A stretch of 64,000 bases of DNA from Paenibacillus pabuli NBRC 13638 (GCF_001514495.1 NZ_BCNM01000011.1:186001-250000), one strand, 5' to 3'. Positions 48,790 through 58,738 are shown, counted from the first letter of the stretch. Numbers and translations are program-made. The notes: a model not told the origin generated them from the sequence alone.

Positions 48790-50031
48790 ATGTCAGGAGA
48801 ACAATCCATTCTGAACCCTATAGAAGAAGCGATCTACGATTTAATGAGGGGTAAACCTGTCATTGTGGTAGATGATGAGGACCGGGAGAATGAAGGCGAT
48901 TTTATCGCTTTGGCCGAAAAGGCTACACCGGAAGTAATCAATTTCATGATTACCGAAGGTAGAGGTCTGGTATGTGTTCCCATTACGCAGCAACGTGCGG
49001 ACGAACTTAATTTGAAACCAATGGTTCAACAAAATACAGATTTTCATGGAACGGCATTCACCGTTTCGGTAGATCATAAGGATACGACAACGGGTATCTC
49101 GGCACATGAACGTTCGATTACAGTGAAGGGCTTGATCGATCCAGAAGCCAAAAGTGGAGATTTCCGCAAGCCTGGGCATATGTTCCCGCTTATTGCAAAA
49201 GACGGGGGTGTGCTGCGGCGTGCCGGACATACGGAAGCGGCTGTAGATCTCGCAATCATGTGCGGCTCATACCCGGCCGGCGTAATCTGTGAAGTGATTA
49301 AGGAAGATGGTACGATGGCCAGACTTCCAGATCTTCAGGAGATAGCCCGCAAACATGATCTGAAGCTCATAAGTATTCAGGACATGATTCGTTACCGGAA
49401 TGAAAAGGAAAAGCTCGTTCAACGCGAGGTCGCTGTACGTATGCCTACTGATATTGGCGAATTCCAGGCGGTAGCCTATACCAATACGGTGGATAACAAA
49501 GAGCATGTAGCATTGGTTAAAGGAGAAATTGACGGCTCGAAGCCTGTGTTGGTCCGCGTGCACTCCGAATGTCTCACAGGTGATGTATTCCATTCTCATC
49601 GTTGTGACTGTGGTCCGCAGTTCGATGCAGCCCTCAAACAGATCCATGAAGAAGGCAATGGCGTTCTGCTCTACATGAGACAGGAGGGACGCGGCATTGG
49701 ACTGATCAACAAGCTCAAAGCTTATAAACTACAAGAGGAAGGACTGGACACCGTAGACGCCAATTTGAAGCTTGGATTTGCTGCCGATCTTCGTGATTAT
49801 GGTATTGGTGCCCAAATTCTTAAAGATCTTGGTGTTCGTCAAATCAGGTTACTTACCAACAACCCACGCAAGATCAAAGGACTTGAAGGTTACGGACTTG
49901 AAGTGGTGGAACGTGTACCGATTCAGATGGAAGAGAACGAGGACAATACGGTCTATTTGCATACGAAACAGGCGAAACTTGGCCATATGCTGAAGTTTGA
50001 TGATATCGAGCAGAATGAAGAAAAAAACTGA
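48790..50031 (+). CDS. ribBA: Bifunctional DHBP synthase / GTP cyclohydrolase II
   Basis: 413 residues. N-terminal DHBP synthase: VVDDEDRENEGDFIALAE and GHTEAAVDLA. C-terminal cyclohydrolase II: VRVHSECLTGDVFHSHRCDC with three zinc Cys residues, RQEGRGIGL and LLTNNPRKI. It supplies both branches of lumazine synthesis. ATG 48790 follows GGAGGGGGA; an in-frame ATG 21 bases upstream precedes that site. Confidence 0.96.
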   Translation: MSGEQSILNPIEEAIYDLMRGKPVIVVDDEDRENEGDFIALAEKATPEVINFMITEGRGLVCVPITQQRADELNLKPMVQQNTDFHGTAFTVSVDHKDTTTGISAHERSITVKGLIDPEAKSGDFRKPGHMFPLIAKDGGVLRRAGHTEAAVDLAIMCGSYPAGVICEVIKEDGTMARLPDLQEIARKHDLKLISIQDMIRYRNEKEKLVQREVAVRMPTDIGEFQAVAYTNTVDNKEHVALVKGEIDGSKPVLVRVHSECLTGDVFHSHRCDCGPQFDAALKQIHEEGNGVLLYMRQEGRGIGLINKLKAYKLQEEGLDTVDANLKLGFAADLRDYGIGAQILKDLGVRQIRLLTNNPRKIKGLEGYGLEVVERVPIQMEENEDNTVYLHTKQAKLGHMLKFDDIEQNEEKN

Positions 50032-50119
50032 GTGGCTGTTCTGACAAGTAAACAGGGTGAACTAATGTGCAGAAGATCAGCTGCGTACATCATATAAAAC
50101 AATTAGGGAGATGACTTGA

Positions 50120-50587
50120 ATGCCACATTTTTTTGAAGGACATTTAGTTTCGGAAGGATTAAAATATGGAGTGGTTGTAGGACGCTTTAACGAATTCATT
50201 ACAAGCAAATTACTCAGTGGAGCATTGGATGCGTTCAAACGTCACGGTGTGCAAGATAATGAAGTGGATGTAGCCTGGGTTCCAGGTGCATTTGAAATCC
50301 CGTTGATTGCACAAAAAATGGCCGAAAGTGGAAAATACGATGCTGTCATTACGCTCGGTACGGTGATTCGTGGTTCAACGACGCATTATGATTATGTGTG
50401 CAATGAGATGGCTAAGGGTGTTGCGGCAATTAACCTGAAAACAGGCGTACCTACCATCTTTGGTCTGGTTACGACAGAGAATATTGAACAGGCCATTGAG
50501 CGTGCCGGAACAAAGGCAGGAAACAAAGGCTGGGATGCAGCTACTGCCGCTATTGAAATGGCGAACTTGACGAAACAGCTAAAATAG
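50120..50587 (+). CDS. ribH: 6,7-dimethyl-8-ribityllumazine synthase
   Basis: 155 residues. Motifs GRFNEFITSKLL, AWVPGAFEIPLIAQKMA, TLGTVIRGSTTHYDYVCNE (catalytic His) and PTIFGLVTTENIEQAIERAG. It forms icosahedral shells of 60 subunits in Bacillus. It closes the riboflavin operon. Confidence 0.96.
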   Translation: MPHFFEGHLVSEGLKYGVVVGRFNEFITSKLLSGALDAFKRHGVQDNEVDVAWVPGAFEIPLIAQKMAESGKYDAVITLGTVIRGSTTHYDYVCNEMAKGVAAINLKTGVPTIFGLVTTENIEQAIERAGTKAGNKGWDAATAAIEMANLTKQLK

Positions 50588-50689
50588 TGCTTATTTAATA
50601 TAGTGCCCTGCTCTGCGCAGACGAAAACGGGAGACCGGATTCGGCGGCTTAGCGGGGGTTTTTATTTTTCTGGCGGGAGGATTCGTCTA

Positions 50690-51490
50690 GTGACGGTAGT
50701 GACATACAAACTGGAGACTTTTGAAGGGCCTTTGGATCTGCTGCTTCATTTGATCGATAAGGCAGAGATTCATATCCAGGATATTCCCATTAGCGATATT
50801 ACCGATCAATATATGGCGTATCTGCATTCGATGCAGGAATTGGAGCTCGATATTACGAGTGAATTTCTGGTAATGGCGGCAACACTTCTGTCGATCAAGA
50901 GCAAACTTTTACTGCCCAAGCCACCGGTAATCGAGGACTTTGAGGATTATGCTTATATGGAAGAAGAAGATTATGATCCACGTGCTGAGTTGATTGCACG
51001 TCTGATTGAATATCGCAAATACAAGGGAATTGCGCGTCATTTACATGAGCGGGAGTGGGAACGCAGCCTTATTTTTTCCAAAGAGCCCGAGGATTTGCGA
51101 CCGTATATGCCCGTAGAAGCACAATCCAATCCGGTGGAGGGATTACATACCTCGGATCTGATTGCTGCCTTCCAGAAGGCGCTGCGCAAGGCGGAGAAGC
51201 GGACAACTGTTACCCGGATCCATCGGGATGAAATATCGGTTAAGGATCGCATCCGTGATGTCATCGGCGCTTTGGAAAGCATGGGGCCAGGAGGCAGACT
51301 GTTATTTTCAAAACTGTTGGATAACCAGATCTATCGGCATGAGATTGTTGTCACGTTTCTGGCGGTGCTGGAGCTGATGAAGATGAAACAGATCGTCTGC
51401 TATCAGGAACGGATGTTTGAGGATATTGTTATGGAGTGGAGAGGGGAAACAAAGAATCATGGATTTTCCGAAATTGAAATCGATTATTGA
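50690..51490 (+). CDS. scpA: Segregation and condensation protein A
   Basis: 266 residues, the kleisin of the SMC-ScpAB condensin. N-terminal FEGPLDLLLHLIDKAEIHIQDIPI and LVMAATLLSIKSKLLLP, acidic middle, and C-terminal winged helix FLAVLELMKMKQIVCYQ. GTG 50690 is 9 bases after CGGGAGG; the frame runs back to 50603 but that part is leader. Overlaps scpB by 32 bases. Confidence 0.94.
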   Translation: MTVVTYKLETFEGPLDLLLHLIDKAEIHIQDIPISDITDQYMAYLHSMQELELDITSEFLVMAATLLSIKSKLLLPKPPVIEDFEDYAYMEEEDYDPRAELIARLIEYRKYKGIARHLHEREWERSLIFSKEPEDLRPYMPVEAQSNPVEGLHTSDLIAAFQKALRKAEKRTTVTRIHRDEISVKDRIRDVIGALESMGPGGRLLFSKLLDNQIYRHEIVVTFLAVLELMKMKQIVCYQERMFEDIVMEWRGETKNHGFSEIEIDY

Positions 51491-52130
51491 AGGCCTGCTG
51501 TTTTTGTCCGGAGAAGAAGGTCTGAGCATCAAACAAATTGCCGAAATCGTGGATCAGCGGATAGAGCTAGTGTCCGACGCGATTGAGGAAATGATCGCTG
51601 AATTTGCCAATCAGGGGAGAGGTGTGCAAATTCTTAAAATTGCAGGGGTTGTGCAGTTGGGTACCTTGCCGGAGCATGCGACGTATTTTGAGAAGTTGGC
51701 ATACTCACCTGCACGTACCTCCCTATCCCAGGCCGCACTAGAGACACTTGCGATTGTAGCATATCGTCAACCGATCACGCGGGTAGAGATTGAGGAGATC
51801 CGTGGAGTGAAGTCGGAACGCGCCATCCACACGCTTGTGAACAAGGATCTGATTCAGGAAGTGGGACGTGCTGAGGCGATTGGACGCCCAATTCTATACG
51901 GGACTACCAAATCTTTCCTGGATTACTTTGGTTTGGCTTCACTCAAAGATCTGCCGGAGCCAGGGCTGTTTGAAGATTCCGAAAATCTGGAGGAAGAGAC
52001 ACAGTTGCTCTTTGAAAAGCTGGACGTGCAGCCTGTGGAATTGGATCTGGAACGTACAAATCTTGATGACAATGAAAGTACGGACGATATGCAAGATTTA
52101 AACATAGAAGATGATTCCATTTATTCGTAA
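51459..52130 (+). CDS. scpB: Segregation and condensation protein B
   Basis: 223 residues with two winged helices; LKSIIEGLLFLSGEEGLSIKQIAEI, LSQAALETLAIVAYRQPITRVEIEEIRGVKSERAI and GRPILYGTTKSFLDYFGL are family blocks, and the tail is acidic. It partners ScpA on SMC. ATG 51459 follows GAGAGGGGAAA inside scpA. Confidence 0.94.
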   Translation: MDFPKLKSIIEGLLFLSGEEGLSIKQIAEIVDQRIELVSDAIEEMIAEFANQGRGVQILKIAGVVQLGTLPEHATYFEKLAYSPARTSLSQAALETLAIVAYRQPITRVEIEEIRGVKSERAIHTLVNKDLIQEVGRAEAIGRPILYGTTKSFLDYFGLASLKDLPEPGLFEDSENLEEETQLLFEKLDVQPVELDLERTNLDDNESTDDMQDLNIEDDSIYS

Positions 52131-52146
52131 TATGGATCTGATTGAT

Positions 52147-52179
52147 AACCGGTACCCTGAAGGGGAGCCGGTTTTTTTG
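52147..52179 (+). terminator. Terminator after scpB
   Basis: ACCGGTACCCT and AGGGGAGCCGGT arms, followed by TTTTTTT. Confidence 0.85.
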
Positions 52180-52308
52180 TTGTTATTTTCGGATAGCTGA
52201 ATTGTATGTTGGAAGTTAGAATGGAATTTTCAGGTCAGACGTGAATTTTTTCCTATATAGAGTGTCATACTAGACAAGAAAAGAATCGAGGGCTTGGAGG
52301 TAAGGCCT

Positions 52309-53040
52309 GTGTGGGTTTGGCTTGGAGGAATCGGCTTGTTGATCGCACTGCTGCTTGCCGCAGTCCTCATCTCGTATGTTCATGTGCATTTTACATTCAG
52401 TAAACAAAATCATGATGACTATGCCAAAATTACGATTCGTCTGCTCTATGGCATGGTTCGTATTAACTATGAAATTCCCAGCATCGTCTTTCGTAACTGG
52501 AAGGAAGGATTTCTGGTGAAAACGGAGCAGCGAATGAATCATTCAAGAGCAGAGGCCAAGAGTAGCAAGCGTGTCAACAAACGAAAAGTTAAAAAATGGG
52601 CAAAAGATGTAAAAGTTATGCTTCGGGCAACAGATGCATTGAAGCTCTGGGTTAAGCAAACGCTCACTCGTGTACATACGACTCATATGTCCTGGTCTAC
52701 CCGCGTGGGTGTCGGCGATGCAGCGTACACGGCGATCCTCATTGGCTGGGTATGGAGTATCAAATCGAGCATTATTGGATATTTGTCTTATCAAATCCAT
52801 TTTGAACGAACGCCAGTCCTGCAGGTTGTGCCGGTGTGGGAAGATGATATGAAGTTTCAGACCGAATTGGATTGGAAAATGAAAATTCGAATTACAGCGC
52901 TTTTGATTGCGGGAATAAAACTGATGACTCGTGTGCTTCAGGTAGAGGGAGGATGGCGAGCATGGTTCAAACTTTTGCAGGAGCAGAGACGAAGACGTAA
53001 ACAAAAGCTGAAAGATCATAACAGCAAATCACATGTATAG
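52309..53040 (+). CDS. DUF2953 protein (YtfI-like)
   Basis: 243 residues. One N-terminal membrane helix (WLGGIGLLIALLLAAVLISYV), then a basic cytoplasmic or outer domain with KITIRLLYGMVRINYEIPSI and TRVGVGDAAYTAILIGWVWS, which match DUF2953, and a very basic tail (QEQRRRRKQKLKDHN). In B. subtilis ytfI precedes ytfJ, exactly as here. The TTG at 52294 is part of the TTGGAGGT ribosome site; GTG 52309 is 7 bases beyond it. Confidence 0.82.
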   Translation: MWVWLGGIGLLIALLLAAVLISYVHVHFTFSKQNHDDYAKITIRLLYGMVRINYEIPSIVFRNWKEGFLVKTEQRMNHSRAEAKSSKRVNKRKVKKWAKDVKVMLRATDALKLWVKQTLTRVHTTHMSWSTRVGVGDAAYTAILIGWVWSIKSSIIGYLSYQIHFERTPVLQVVPVWEDDMKFQTELDWKMKIRITALLIAGIKLMTRVLQVEGGWRAWFKLLQEQRRRRKQKLKDHNSKSHV

Positions 53041-53237
53041 AAGGTTGGTGTCCTCTCTGTGTACAGTCACGAAGATGAGTATAATGTTGCCCAACCACCG
53101 GCACCGGAATGTTGCAAGTTCTTGACCCGTCATGTTGGCTGCGATTCGAGAAATGCTCACTTACATAACTCCCTTCAAGTTTGGGGATGATATGGTTAGA
53201 CCAAACCTAGCTTAAAATGAAACTGGAGGGAATTTAA

Positions 53238-53720
53238 ATGTCAGATCATCCAATTCAAGGCTTAATGGAAACCGCAATGGAAAATATCAAGGCCATGGTG
53301 GATGTCAATACAATCGTGGGCGATGCGGTAGAAACACCTGACGGTACTGTCATTCTGCCAATCAGTAAAGTGGGATTCGGATTCGCTGCAGGTGGCAGTG
53401 ATTTTCGCGTTAATGAAGGAGGAAGCAGCAAAGCGAGTGCTGGAAGCCCTACTGAACATGCCAGCTCTGCATCGGTTGCTTCACCATTTGGAGGCGGTAG
53501 TGGGGGCGGCGTATCCATTCGTCCTATTGCGTTCCTGGTGGTTGGAAAACAAGGCGTTCACATTGTGCCGCTTGACAATTCAACGCATCTGTTCGAGAAA
53601 CTGATCGATTCCACACCTTATGTGATGGACAGAATTCAGGACATGCTCCGCAATCGTAATACAGCACAGCCTGCGGAGTCCGACATACCTGTCACACCTA
53701 ATCCTACAACGTTCAGCTAA
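53238..53720 (+). CDS. gerW: GerW family sporulation protein (YtfJ)
   Basis: 160 residues. DHPIQGLMETAMENIKAMVDVNTI, PISKVGFGFAAGGSDF and VSIRPIAFLVVGKQGVHIVP are typical; the middle is Gly/Ser-rich (FGGGSGGG). GerW is required for L-alanine germination in B. subtilis and is made in the forespore. ACTGGAGGG precedes the ATG. A terminator follows. Confidence 0.92.
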   Translation: MSDHPIQGLMETAMENIKAMVDVNTIVGDAVETPDGTVILPISKVGFGFAAGGSDFRVNEGGSSKASAGSPTEHASSASVASPFGGGSGGGVSIRPIAFLVVGKQGVHIVPLDNSTHLFEKLIDSTPYVMDRIQDMLRNRNTAQPAESDIPVTPNPTTFS

Positions 53721-53731
53721 AAGATTCGGTC

Positions 53732-53769
53732 AAAATCCCTTCCGCAGTGAAAGTGCGAAAGGGATTTTT
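53732..53769 (+). terminator. Terminator after gerW/ytfJ
   Basis: AAAATCCCTT and AAGGGATTTT arms with an inner CGCA/TGCG step, followed by T tract. Confidence 0.9.
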
Positions 53770-53853
53770 GCTGTTTTCTAACACTGGGACATACTTCGGG
53801 TTGTCCAGACATAAGCTAGTACAAGATTCCAAGTGACCCGGAGGAATGAATCG

Positions 53854-55041
53854 ATGCGAAAATTAATGAAATTTGTGGCATGTATGCTTGTACCTTTATT
53901 TCTGTTTCCTTCATCTGGGCTTGCAGAAGCCCAAGGGACCATACCGGGGCCCTCAACTCATGCGCAAAGCGCTGCTCTGATTGATGTGACGTCGGGCCGG
54001 ATTTTGTACAGCAAAGATGGGGATAAGGAACTCCGAATTGCCAGTTTGACCAAAATCATGACGGCGATTGTAGCGATCGAACATGGCAAACTGGATGACA
54101 AAGTTAAAGTGACTTCTTCGGCTTTTGCCAAGGAAGGGTCTTCTCTCTATCTCAAACTGGGCGAAGAAATGACGCTTGAAAACATGCTATATGGTTTAAT
54201 GCTGCGGTCAGGCAACGATGCGGCCTCGGCAATTGCTGAACATGTCGGTGGATCTGAAGAAGGATTTGTACTCTTAATGAACAAAAAAGCAGAGCAAATC
54301 GGTCTGACCCATTCCCGTTTTATGAATCCTCATGGACTTGACGCAGACGGTCATTACTCCACCGCCAATGATCTGGCACGCTTAACCGCGTATGCGCTCA
54401 AGAATCCGGTTTTCAAACGAATTGTAGCGACGGAGAACAAGTCGGCTCCAAATCCGAATGAAAGCTGGGAGTACTTTTGGCAAAACAAAAATAAAATGCT
54501 GCGGCTGTACGAGGGAGCCGATGGCGTGAAGACTGGATATACCAAAAAGGCGTTCCGCTGTCTGGTCAGCTCTGCTACTCGAAATGGACAACAACTTGCT
54601 GCGGTAACCCTGAACGACGGCGATGATTGGAACGATCATGCTCGCATGCTGGATTTCGGTTTTGAAAATTTCCCATTAGTGGAAATTGCAAAAAAGGAAC
54701 AGCCTGTACAGAATACGGACGTGGTCACAGGCCGGGGGTTCAGCTATCCTTTGGCGAAGAGTGAGACATCCTCATTAACGAAAAAGCTGATACTACTCGA
54801 AAATCGCGTTCAGGAAGGCTCAGAAGGGGATGCCAAATCGACAGATCCTTCTTTTGGACTGGCTGGGAGAATTGATATGCAGCTTGACGGAGAACTTGTG
54901 GGCTCCATCCCTGTATACCGCAAGGGGAGTTATATTCCGCCGGAACCGAAGACAGAGGACGCAACATGGGGTGGGATCGGTGAAATTTCCACCTGGGCTT
55001 CCGCATGGCGTGCAGTATTAAGCCATTTATTATCTCCATAA
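53854..55041 (+). CDS. dacB: D-alanyl-D-alanine carboxypeptidase, spore cortex type (DacB-like)
   Basis: 395 residues. Signal peptide (MKFVACMLVPLFLFPSSGLA), SLTKIM (SxxK), SGNDAAS (SxN), VKTGYTKKA (KTG) and a C-terminal region ending in a Trp-rich helix. It is the second such enzyme in the window; its place directly before spmA-spmB marks it as the mother-cell DacB that adjusts cortex cross-linking. ATG 53854 is 8 bases after CGGAGGA. Confidence 0.9.
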   Translation: MRKLMKFVACMLVPLFLFPSSGLAEAQGTIPGPSTHAQSAALIDVTSGRILYSKDGDKELRIASLTKIMTAIVAIEHGKLDDKVKVTSSAFAKEGSSLYLKLGEEMTLENMLYGLMLRSGNDAASAIAEHVGGSEEGFVLLMNKKAEQIGLTHSRFMNPHGLDADGHYSTANDLARLTAYALKNPVFKRIVATENKSAPNPNESWEYFWQNKNKMLRLYEGADGVKTGYTKKAFRCLVSSATRNGQQLAAVTLNDGDDWNDHARMLDFGFENFPLVEIAKKEQPVQNTDVVTGRGFSYPLAKSETSSLTKKLILLENRVQEGSEGDAKSTDPSFGLAGRIDMQLDGELVGSIPVYRKGSYIPPEPKTEDATWGGIGEISTWASAWRAVLSHLLSP

Positions 55042-55059
55042 AGAGGGGAGGGTTATCTT

Positions 55060-55686
55060 TTGATTAATCTGATCTGGCTTATCATGATCGTAACTGGATT
55101 TGCTTTTGCTGCAGCACAGGGGAATATTGAAATCGTTACCCAGGCGGCTTTTGATGGAGCGGCAACCGGAGTAACCGTATGTTTTGGGCTGATCAGTGTA
55201 CTTGTATTCTGGATGGGGATGATGAAAATGGCTGAGGACGCCGGATTGCTGGGTCGGATTGCGAAGCTGCTGGGTCCGGTCGTCGGCTTTTTGTTCCCCG
55301 ATGTTCCGCGGAATCATCCAGCCATGGGCTACATTTTATCCAATATGAGTGCCAATCTGCTTGGCCTCGGCAATGCGGCCACCCCAATGGGGATCAAAGC
55401 CATGCAGCAACTGCAGGAGTTGAATCCGGATAAACAAACAGCGTCCCCTGCCATGTGTACCTTACTGGCGTTGAATACAGCGAGTATCACTATTATTCCA
55501 ACAACCCTGATAGCCATACGGCTCAATTATCATTCTGCAAATGCTACGGAAATCGTAGGGACAACGCTGATGGCAACGATTGTCGCGACATTTGCAGCCA
55601 TCGCAGCTGATCGTTGGTACCGCAACAGGGCACTTCACAGACCGCCGCGAGTACATAAAAGTGACAATCCCGCTATGAAAGGATGA
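55060..55686 (+). CDS. spmA: Spore maturation protein A
   Basis: 208 residues with several hydrophobic helices of the nucleoside-recognition (Gate) domain type; PAMGYILSNMSANLLGLGNAATPMGIKAM is the signature block. With SpmB it affects spore core dehydration. The start is a TTG at 55060 behind AGGGGAGGG. It follows dacB by 18 bases. Confidence 0.92.
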   Translation: MINLIWLIMIVTGFAFAAAQGNIEIVTQAAFDGAATGVTVCFGLISVLVFWMGMMKMAEDAGLLGRIAKLLGPVVGFLFPDVPRNHPAMGYILSNMSANLLGLGNAATPMGIKAMQQLQELNPDKQTASPAMCTLLALNTASITIIPTTLIAIRLNYHSANATEIVGTTLMATIVATFAAIAADRWYRNRALHRPPRVHKSDNPAMKG

Positions 55687-55692
55687 GTAGCG

Positions 55693-56226
55693 TTGTTAAC
55701 CTTCATCAACTGGATTTCCGTCTGGGCCATTCCGGTTATTATCGCGTTTGTTCCATTATATGCGTTCACCAAAAAGGTACCGGTTTACGAATCCTTTGTT
55801 GATGGGGCCAAAGATGGATTTTCCACGGCAATCAGCATTATTCCTCATCTGGTGGGCATGATGGTAGCGATTAGTGTATTCCGGGCTTCGGGTGCACTGG
55901 ATTATGTGATTAGTCTGTTCGCTCCACTCGTGTCCTGGATGGGGGTTCCGGGAGAAGTATTGCCGCTTGGCATTTTACGTCCATTGACCGGGACAGGCTC
56001 ACTCGCCTTTACGACAGATCTGATCAAAACTTATGGTCCTGATTCTATGATTGGCCGCATGGCTTCCACAATTCAAGGGAGTACGGATACAACTCTATAT
56101 GTATTGACTGTTTATTTTGGAGCCGTAGGCATACGAAATGGCCGCTATGCCCTCAAAGTCGGGTTGTTTTCCGATGTGGTTGGTTTCATTGCTGCCTTGG
56201 TCATATGTTTAATTGTATTTGGATAA
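55693..56226 (+). CDS. spmB: Spore maturation protein B
   Basis: 177 residues, partner of SpmA, with PVYESFVDGAKDGFSTAISIIPHLVGMMVAI and LRPLTGTGSLAFTTDLIKTYGPDSMIG. The TTG at 55693 follows AAAGGATGAG, and the gap from spmA is 6 bases. The GTGTFD-like pore motif is seen as GTGSLA. Confidence 0.92.
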   Translation: MLTFINWISVWAIPVIIAFVPLYAFTKKVPVYESFVDGAKDGFSTAISIIPHLVGMMVAISVFRASGALDYVISLFAPLVSWMGVPGEVLPLGILRPLTGTGSLAFTTDLIKTYGPDSMIGRMASTIQGSTDTTLYVLTVYFGAVGIRNGRYALKVGLFSDVVGFIAALVICLIVFG

Positions 56227-56291
56227 AAAAGCGGCCCTTTCCTACCGATATATGAATTATGCTAGAATAATAGCGGAGGAGAGTGGGAACC

Positions 56292-57110
56292 GTGCAAAAG
56301 AGTTGGAAACAAATGCTCCGCTTCGGAATGTCAGGAATGCTTGCCATTGCGTTGCTAGGAGGACAGACGGGGCTGGCCGCAGCTCAAGCCGTTAATACGA
56401 TTCATTTTACGGGGTATTTCGATAAACAACTGCGTGCTCAACTGGCGGTTTCAGCGGATTCTTTCCCCGTTGTGAACGTACGTCTGGAGAAGCAGGATGA
56501 ACCCGATACAGTATATTATGATGTGGGTACCTCCATACTGATCTCCAAGGATGAAGTGCTCACCAACTATCATGTCGTTCAGGATATTGCTGAACTGTCT
56601 GACGGGGACAAAGGGACACTGACTGTAGCGAGCCCGGGTCAACTGGATAAGCCTGTGAAGGCCAAAATCATCAAAACAGATCCGGTGACGGATATGGCAT
56701 TGCTCAAGCTGGACAAAGCAATCGATGCACAACCCGTGACCTTCGCCGATGCAAAGGATAACCAAATTGTCTATACGATCGGATTTCCCAAAAATCCTGC
56801 TGGGGAACTCGTGCTGTTGGACGAGCCGTTTCCTTCAACCTACAATACGGTAGCCAAGAGCCGGGTATTTAATTCGCAAGATTCGGACGTCCCAGGCAAG
56901 AAAGGGATCGGCAGTATCGTAAAATCAGTGGCACAGGGCAATTCAGGTGGCCCAGTTCTGGATCAGAACAACCGGGTTATTGGCATGATGACCTTTGTAT
57001 ACGGAGGACGCACTTATTTTATTACTTCCAAAACGTTGCAATCCTTCATTAAAGAAAGCGCAGCACCTGCCAAAAAACAGGTCGTTGTAGCCGGTAAAGT
57101 AGCCAGTTAA
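56292..57110 (+). CDS. Secreted trypsin-like (S1) serine protease
   Basis: 272 residues. Signal peptide (FGMSGMLAIALLGGQTGLAAAQA), then a chymotrypsin-fold domain with the triad His in LTNYHVVQD, Asp in DPVTDMALLKLD and Ser in AQGNSGGPVLDQ. No PDZ domain, unlike HtrA/DegP. Substrate unknown; secretion next to spmB does not prove a sporulation role. GTG 56292 is 10 bases after GGAGGAG, better than GTG 56283. Confidence 0.88.
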   Translation: MQKSWKQMLRFGMSGMLAIALLGGQTGLAAAQAVNTIHFTGYFDKQLRAQLAVSADSFPVVNVRLEKQDEPDTVYYDVGTSILISKDEVLTNYHVVQDIAELSDGDKGTLTVASPGQLDKPVKAKIIKTDPVTDMALLKLDKAIDAQPVTFADAKDNQIVYTIGFPKNPAGELVLLDEPFPSTYNTVAKSRVFNSQDSDVPGKKGIGSIVKSVAQGNSGGPVLDQNNRVIGMMTFVYGGRTYFITSKTLQSFIKESAAPAKKQVVVAGKVAS

Positions 57111-57149
57111 GCTTATTTGTTTTAGTGGTTACATAGGATTGAAAGGGAA

Positions 57150-57203
57150 AGGTTCACCTTGACGCTTCCTGTTGCATACAGGCAGTGAGAAGGTGAGCTT
57201 TTT
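57150..57203 (+). terminator. Terminator after the S1 protease gene
   Basis: GGTTCACCTT and AAGGTGAGCTTTTT arms around an inner stem-loop of about 25 bases. Confidence 0.65.
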
Positions 57204-57329
57204 GGTCTGAACTCATAACTAAACACAGTTCAAAAGGCATTTTCAGACCCTGCGTTTACAAAATCGATGGATTATCCTTGTGATTTCCGGTCTTGATGGG
57301 TATCATTAGTGTGAGGTGACATGACAAAC

Positions 57330-58079
57330 ATGGAAAGATTACAAAAAATTATCGCTCAGGCAGGCATTGCATCCCGCCGCAAGAGCGAGGAACTGATCCT
57401 GTCCGGCAAAGTGGAAGTTAACGGGGAGGTCGTAACCGAACTGGGTACGAAAGCGAACCCCGAAGAGGATATGATTACGGTTAATGGAAAACCGATCCGC
57501 AGTGAAAAGAAAGTGTACATGATGTTGAACAAGCCGAAGGGTGTTATCACAAGTGCTTCAGACCCGGAAGGTCGGAAAATTGTATCCGACTATCTTAAAG
57601 GTGTCAAAGAGCGGGTTTATCCTGTTGGTCGTCTGGATTATGACACGGAAGGCTTGCTGATTCTGACCAATGATGGGGAATTTGCTCATTTGCTGACGCA
57701 TCCGAAGCATCACGTACCGAAGACGTATCTGGCAACCGTTAAAGGGGTTCCGCATGGTACTGCCTTGGAGAAATTAAAGACAGGCATTATGCTGGATGAC
57801 GGGATGACAGCTCCGGCAGAGGTCGAGTACAAGGATGTGGATACGGCAGGGAATGAAGCTGTTATTTCCATCACGATTTACGAAGGGCGTAACCGTCAGG
57901 TCAGACGTATGTTTGAGGCGATTAATCATCCGGTAACACGTCTGAAACGGATCTCGTTCGGTGGTATTTTGCTGCAAAACCTGAAACGTGGGCTCACACG
58001 CAATCTGACCAAAGAGGAAGTTAACAACCTAATTACCCTCGCCAAATCAGAACCCGCCAAAAAAATGAAAAAAAGGTAA
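57330..58079 (+). CDS. rluB: 23S rRNA pseudouridine synthase RluB
   Basis: 249 residues. S4 domain (RLQKIIAQAGIASRRKSEELILSGKVEVNG), then the RsuA-type catalytic domain with YPVGRLDYDTEGLLILTNDG (catalytic Asp) and YEGRNRQVRRMFEAINHPV. It modifies 23S rRNA near U2605. ATG 57330 is 10 bases after GAGGTGA, whereas ATG 57321 is almost on top of it. It precedes resABC as in B. subtilis. Confidence 0.93.
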   Translation: MERLQKIIAQAGIASRRKSEELILSGKVEVNGEVVTELGTKANPEEDMITVNGKPIRSEKKVYMMLNKPKGVITSASDPEGRKIVSDYLKGVKERVYPVGRLDYDTEGLLILTNDGEFAHLLTHPKHHVPKTYLATVKGVPHGTALEKLKTGIMLDDGMTAPAEVEYKDVDTAGNEAVISITIYEGRNRQVRRMFEAINHPVTRLKRISFGGILLQNLKRGLTRNLTKEEVNNLITLAKSEPAKKMKKR

Positions 58080-58210
58080 TGTGAGGACACATAATCTTCA
58101 TAAAACCGCCGCAGTTTTGTGACGAAATTCGCTATAATTGTTCATAGGATGTTCACAGTTGTCCGAGACCGTTATATCCGAATGATAGTTACTTAAAAGG
58201 GGAGCAGCAC

Positions 58211-58738
58211 ATGGGGAAATCAAGAAGAGCGGTGCAAATCGTTATTTTGTTGTTGATCCTGGTGTTGGGCGGATATGCGATTACTACATCGGTATCCGGC
58301 TCGAATGGCAAACCGAAAGAAGGAGACAAAGCTCCTTCTTTCGAACTGCTGAGCCTGGATGGTCAAGTTCATACGTCTGAGGAGTACAAAGGCAAAGCCA
58401 TGGTGATCAACTTCTGGGGAACATGGTGTGAGCCTTGTGTCAAAGAGATGCCTGCACTTCAAGCGCAAGCGGACAAATGGAAGGACAAGGGTGTGCAATT
58501 TGTTGGTATCAATGTAGGGGAAGACCAGATGACCGTTGAAAATTTTGTGCAGCAGGTGGGCGTAACGTTTCCTATTATGCTTGACCGTGACAAAAATTCG
58601 ATCCGGGATTTCGGCATATCTCCAATGCCAACCACATTTTTTGTCTCCGACACGGGTAAAATCTCCACCATTCATATCGGTCAACTTGACTTGGACACAC
58701 TTGACGCTCAAATTTCACAACTGGCGAAGCAGCCCTGA
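58211..58738 (+). CDS. resA: Thiol-disulfide oxidoreductase ResA
   Basis: 175 residues. Membrane anchor (IVILLLILVLGGYAITTSV), then an extracytoplasmic thioredoxin fold with the active site FWGTWCEPCVKEMPAL and cis-Pro in PMPTTFFV. It keeps apocytochrome c cysteines reduced for haem attachment. AAGGGGAGC precedes the ATG. First gene of resABC. Confidence 0.95.
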   Translation: MGKSRRAVQIVILLLILVLGGYAITTSVSGSNGKPKEGDKAPSFELLSLDGQVHTSEEYKGKAMVINFWGTWCEPCVKEMPALQAQADKWKDKGVQFVGINVGEDQMTVENFVQQVGVTFPIMLDRDKNSIRDFGISPMPTTFFVSDTGKISTIHIGQLDLDTLDAQISQLAKQP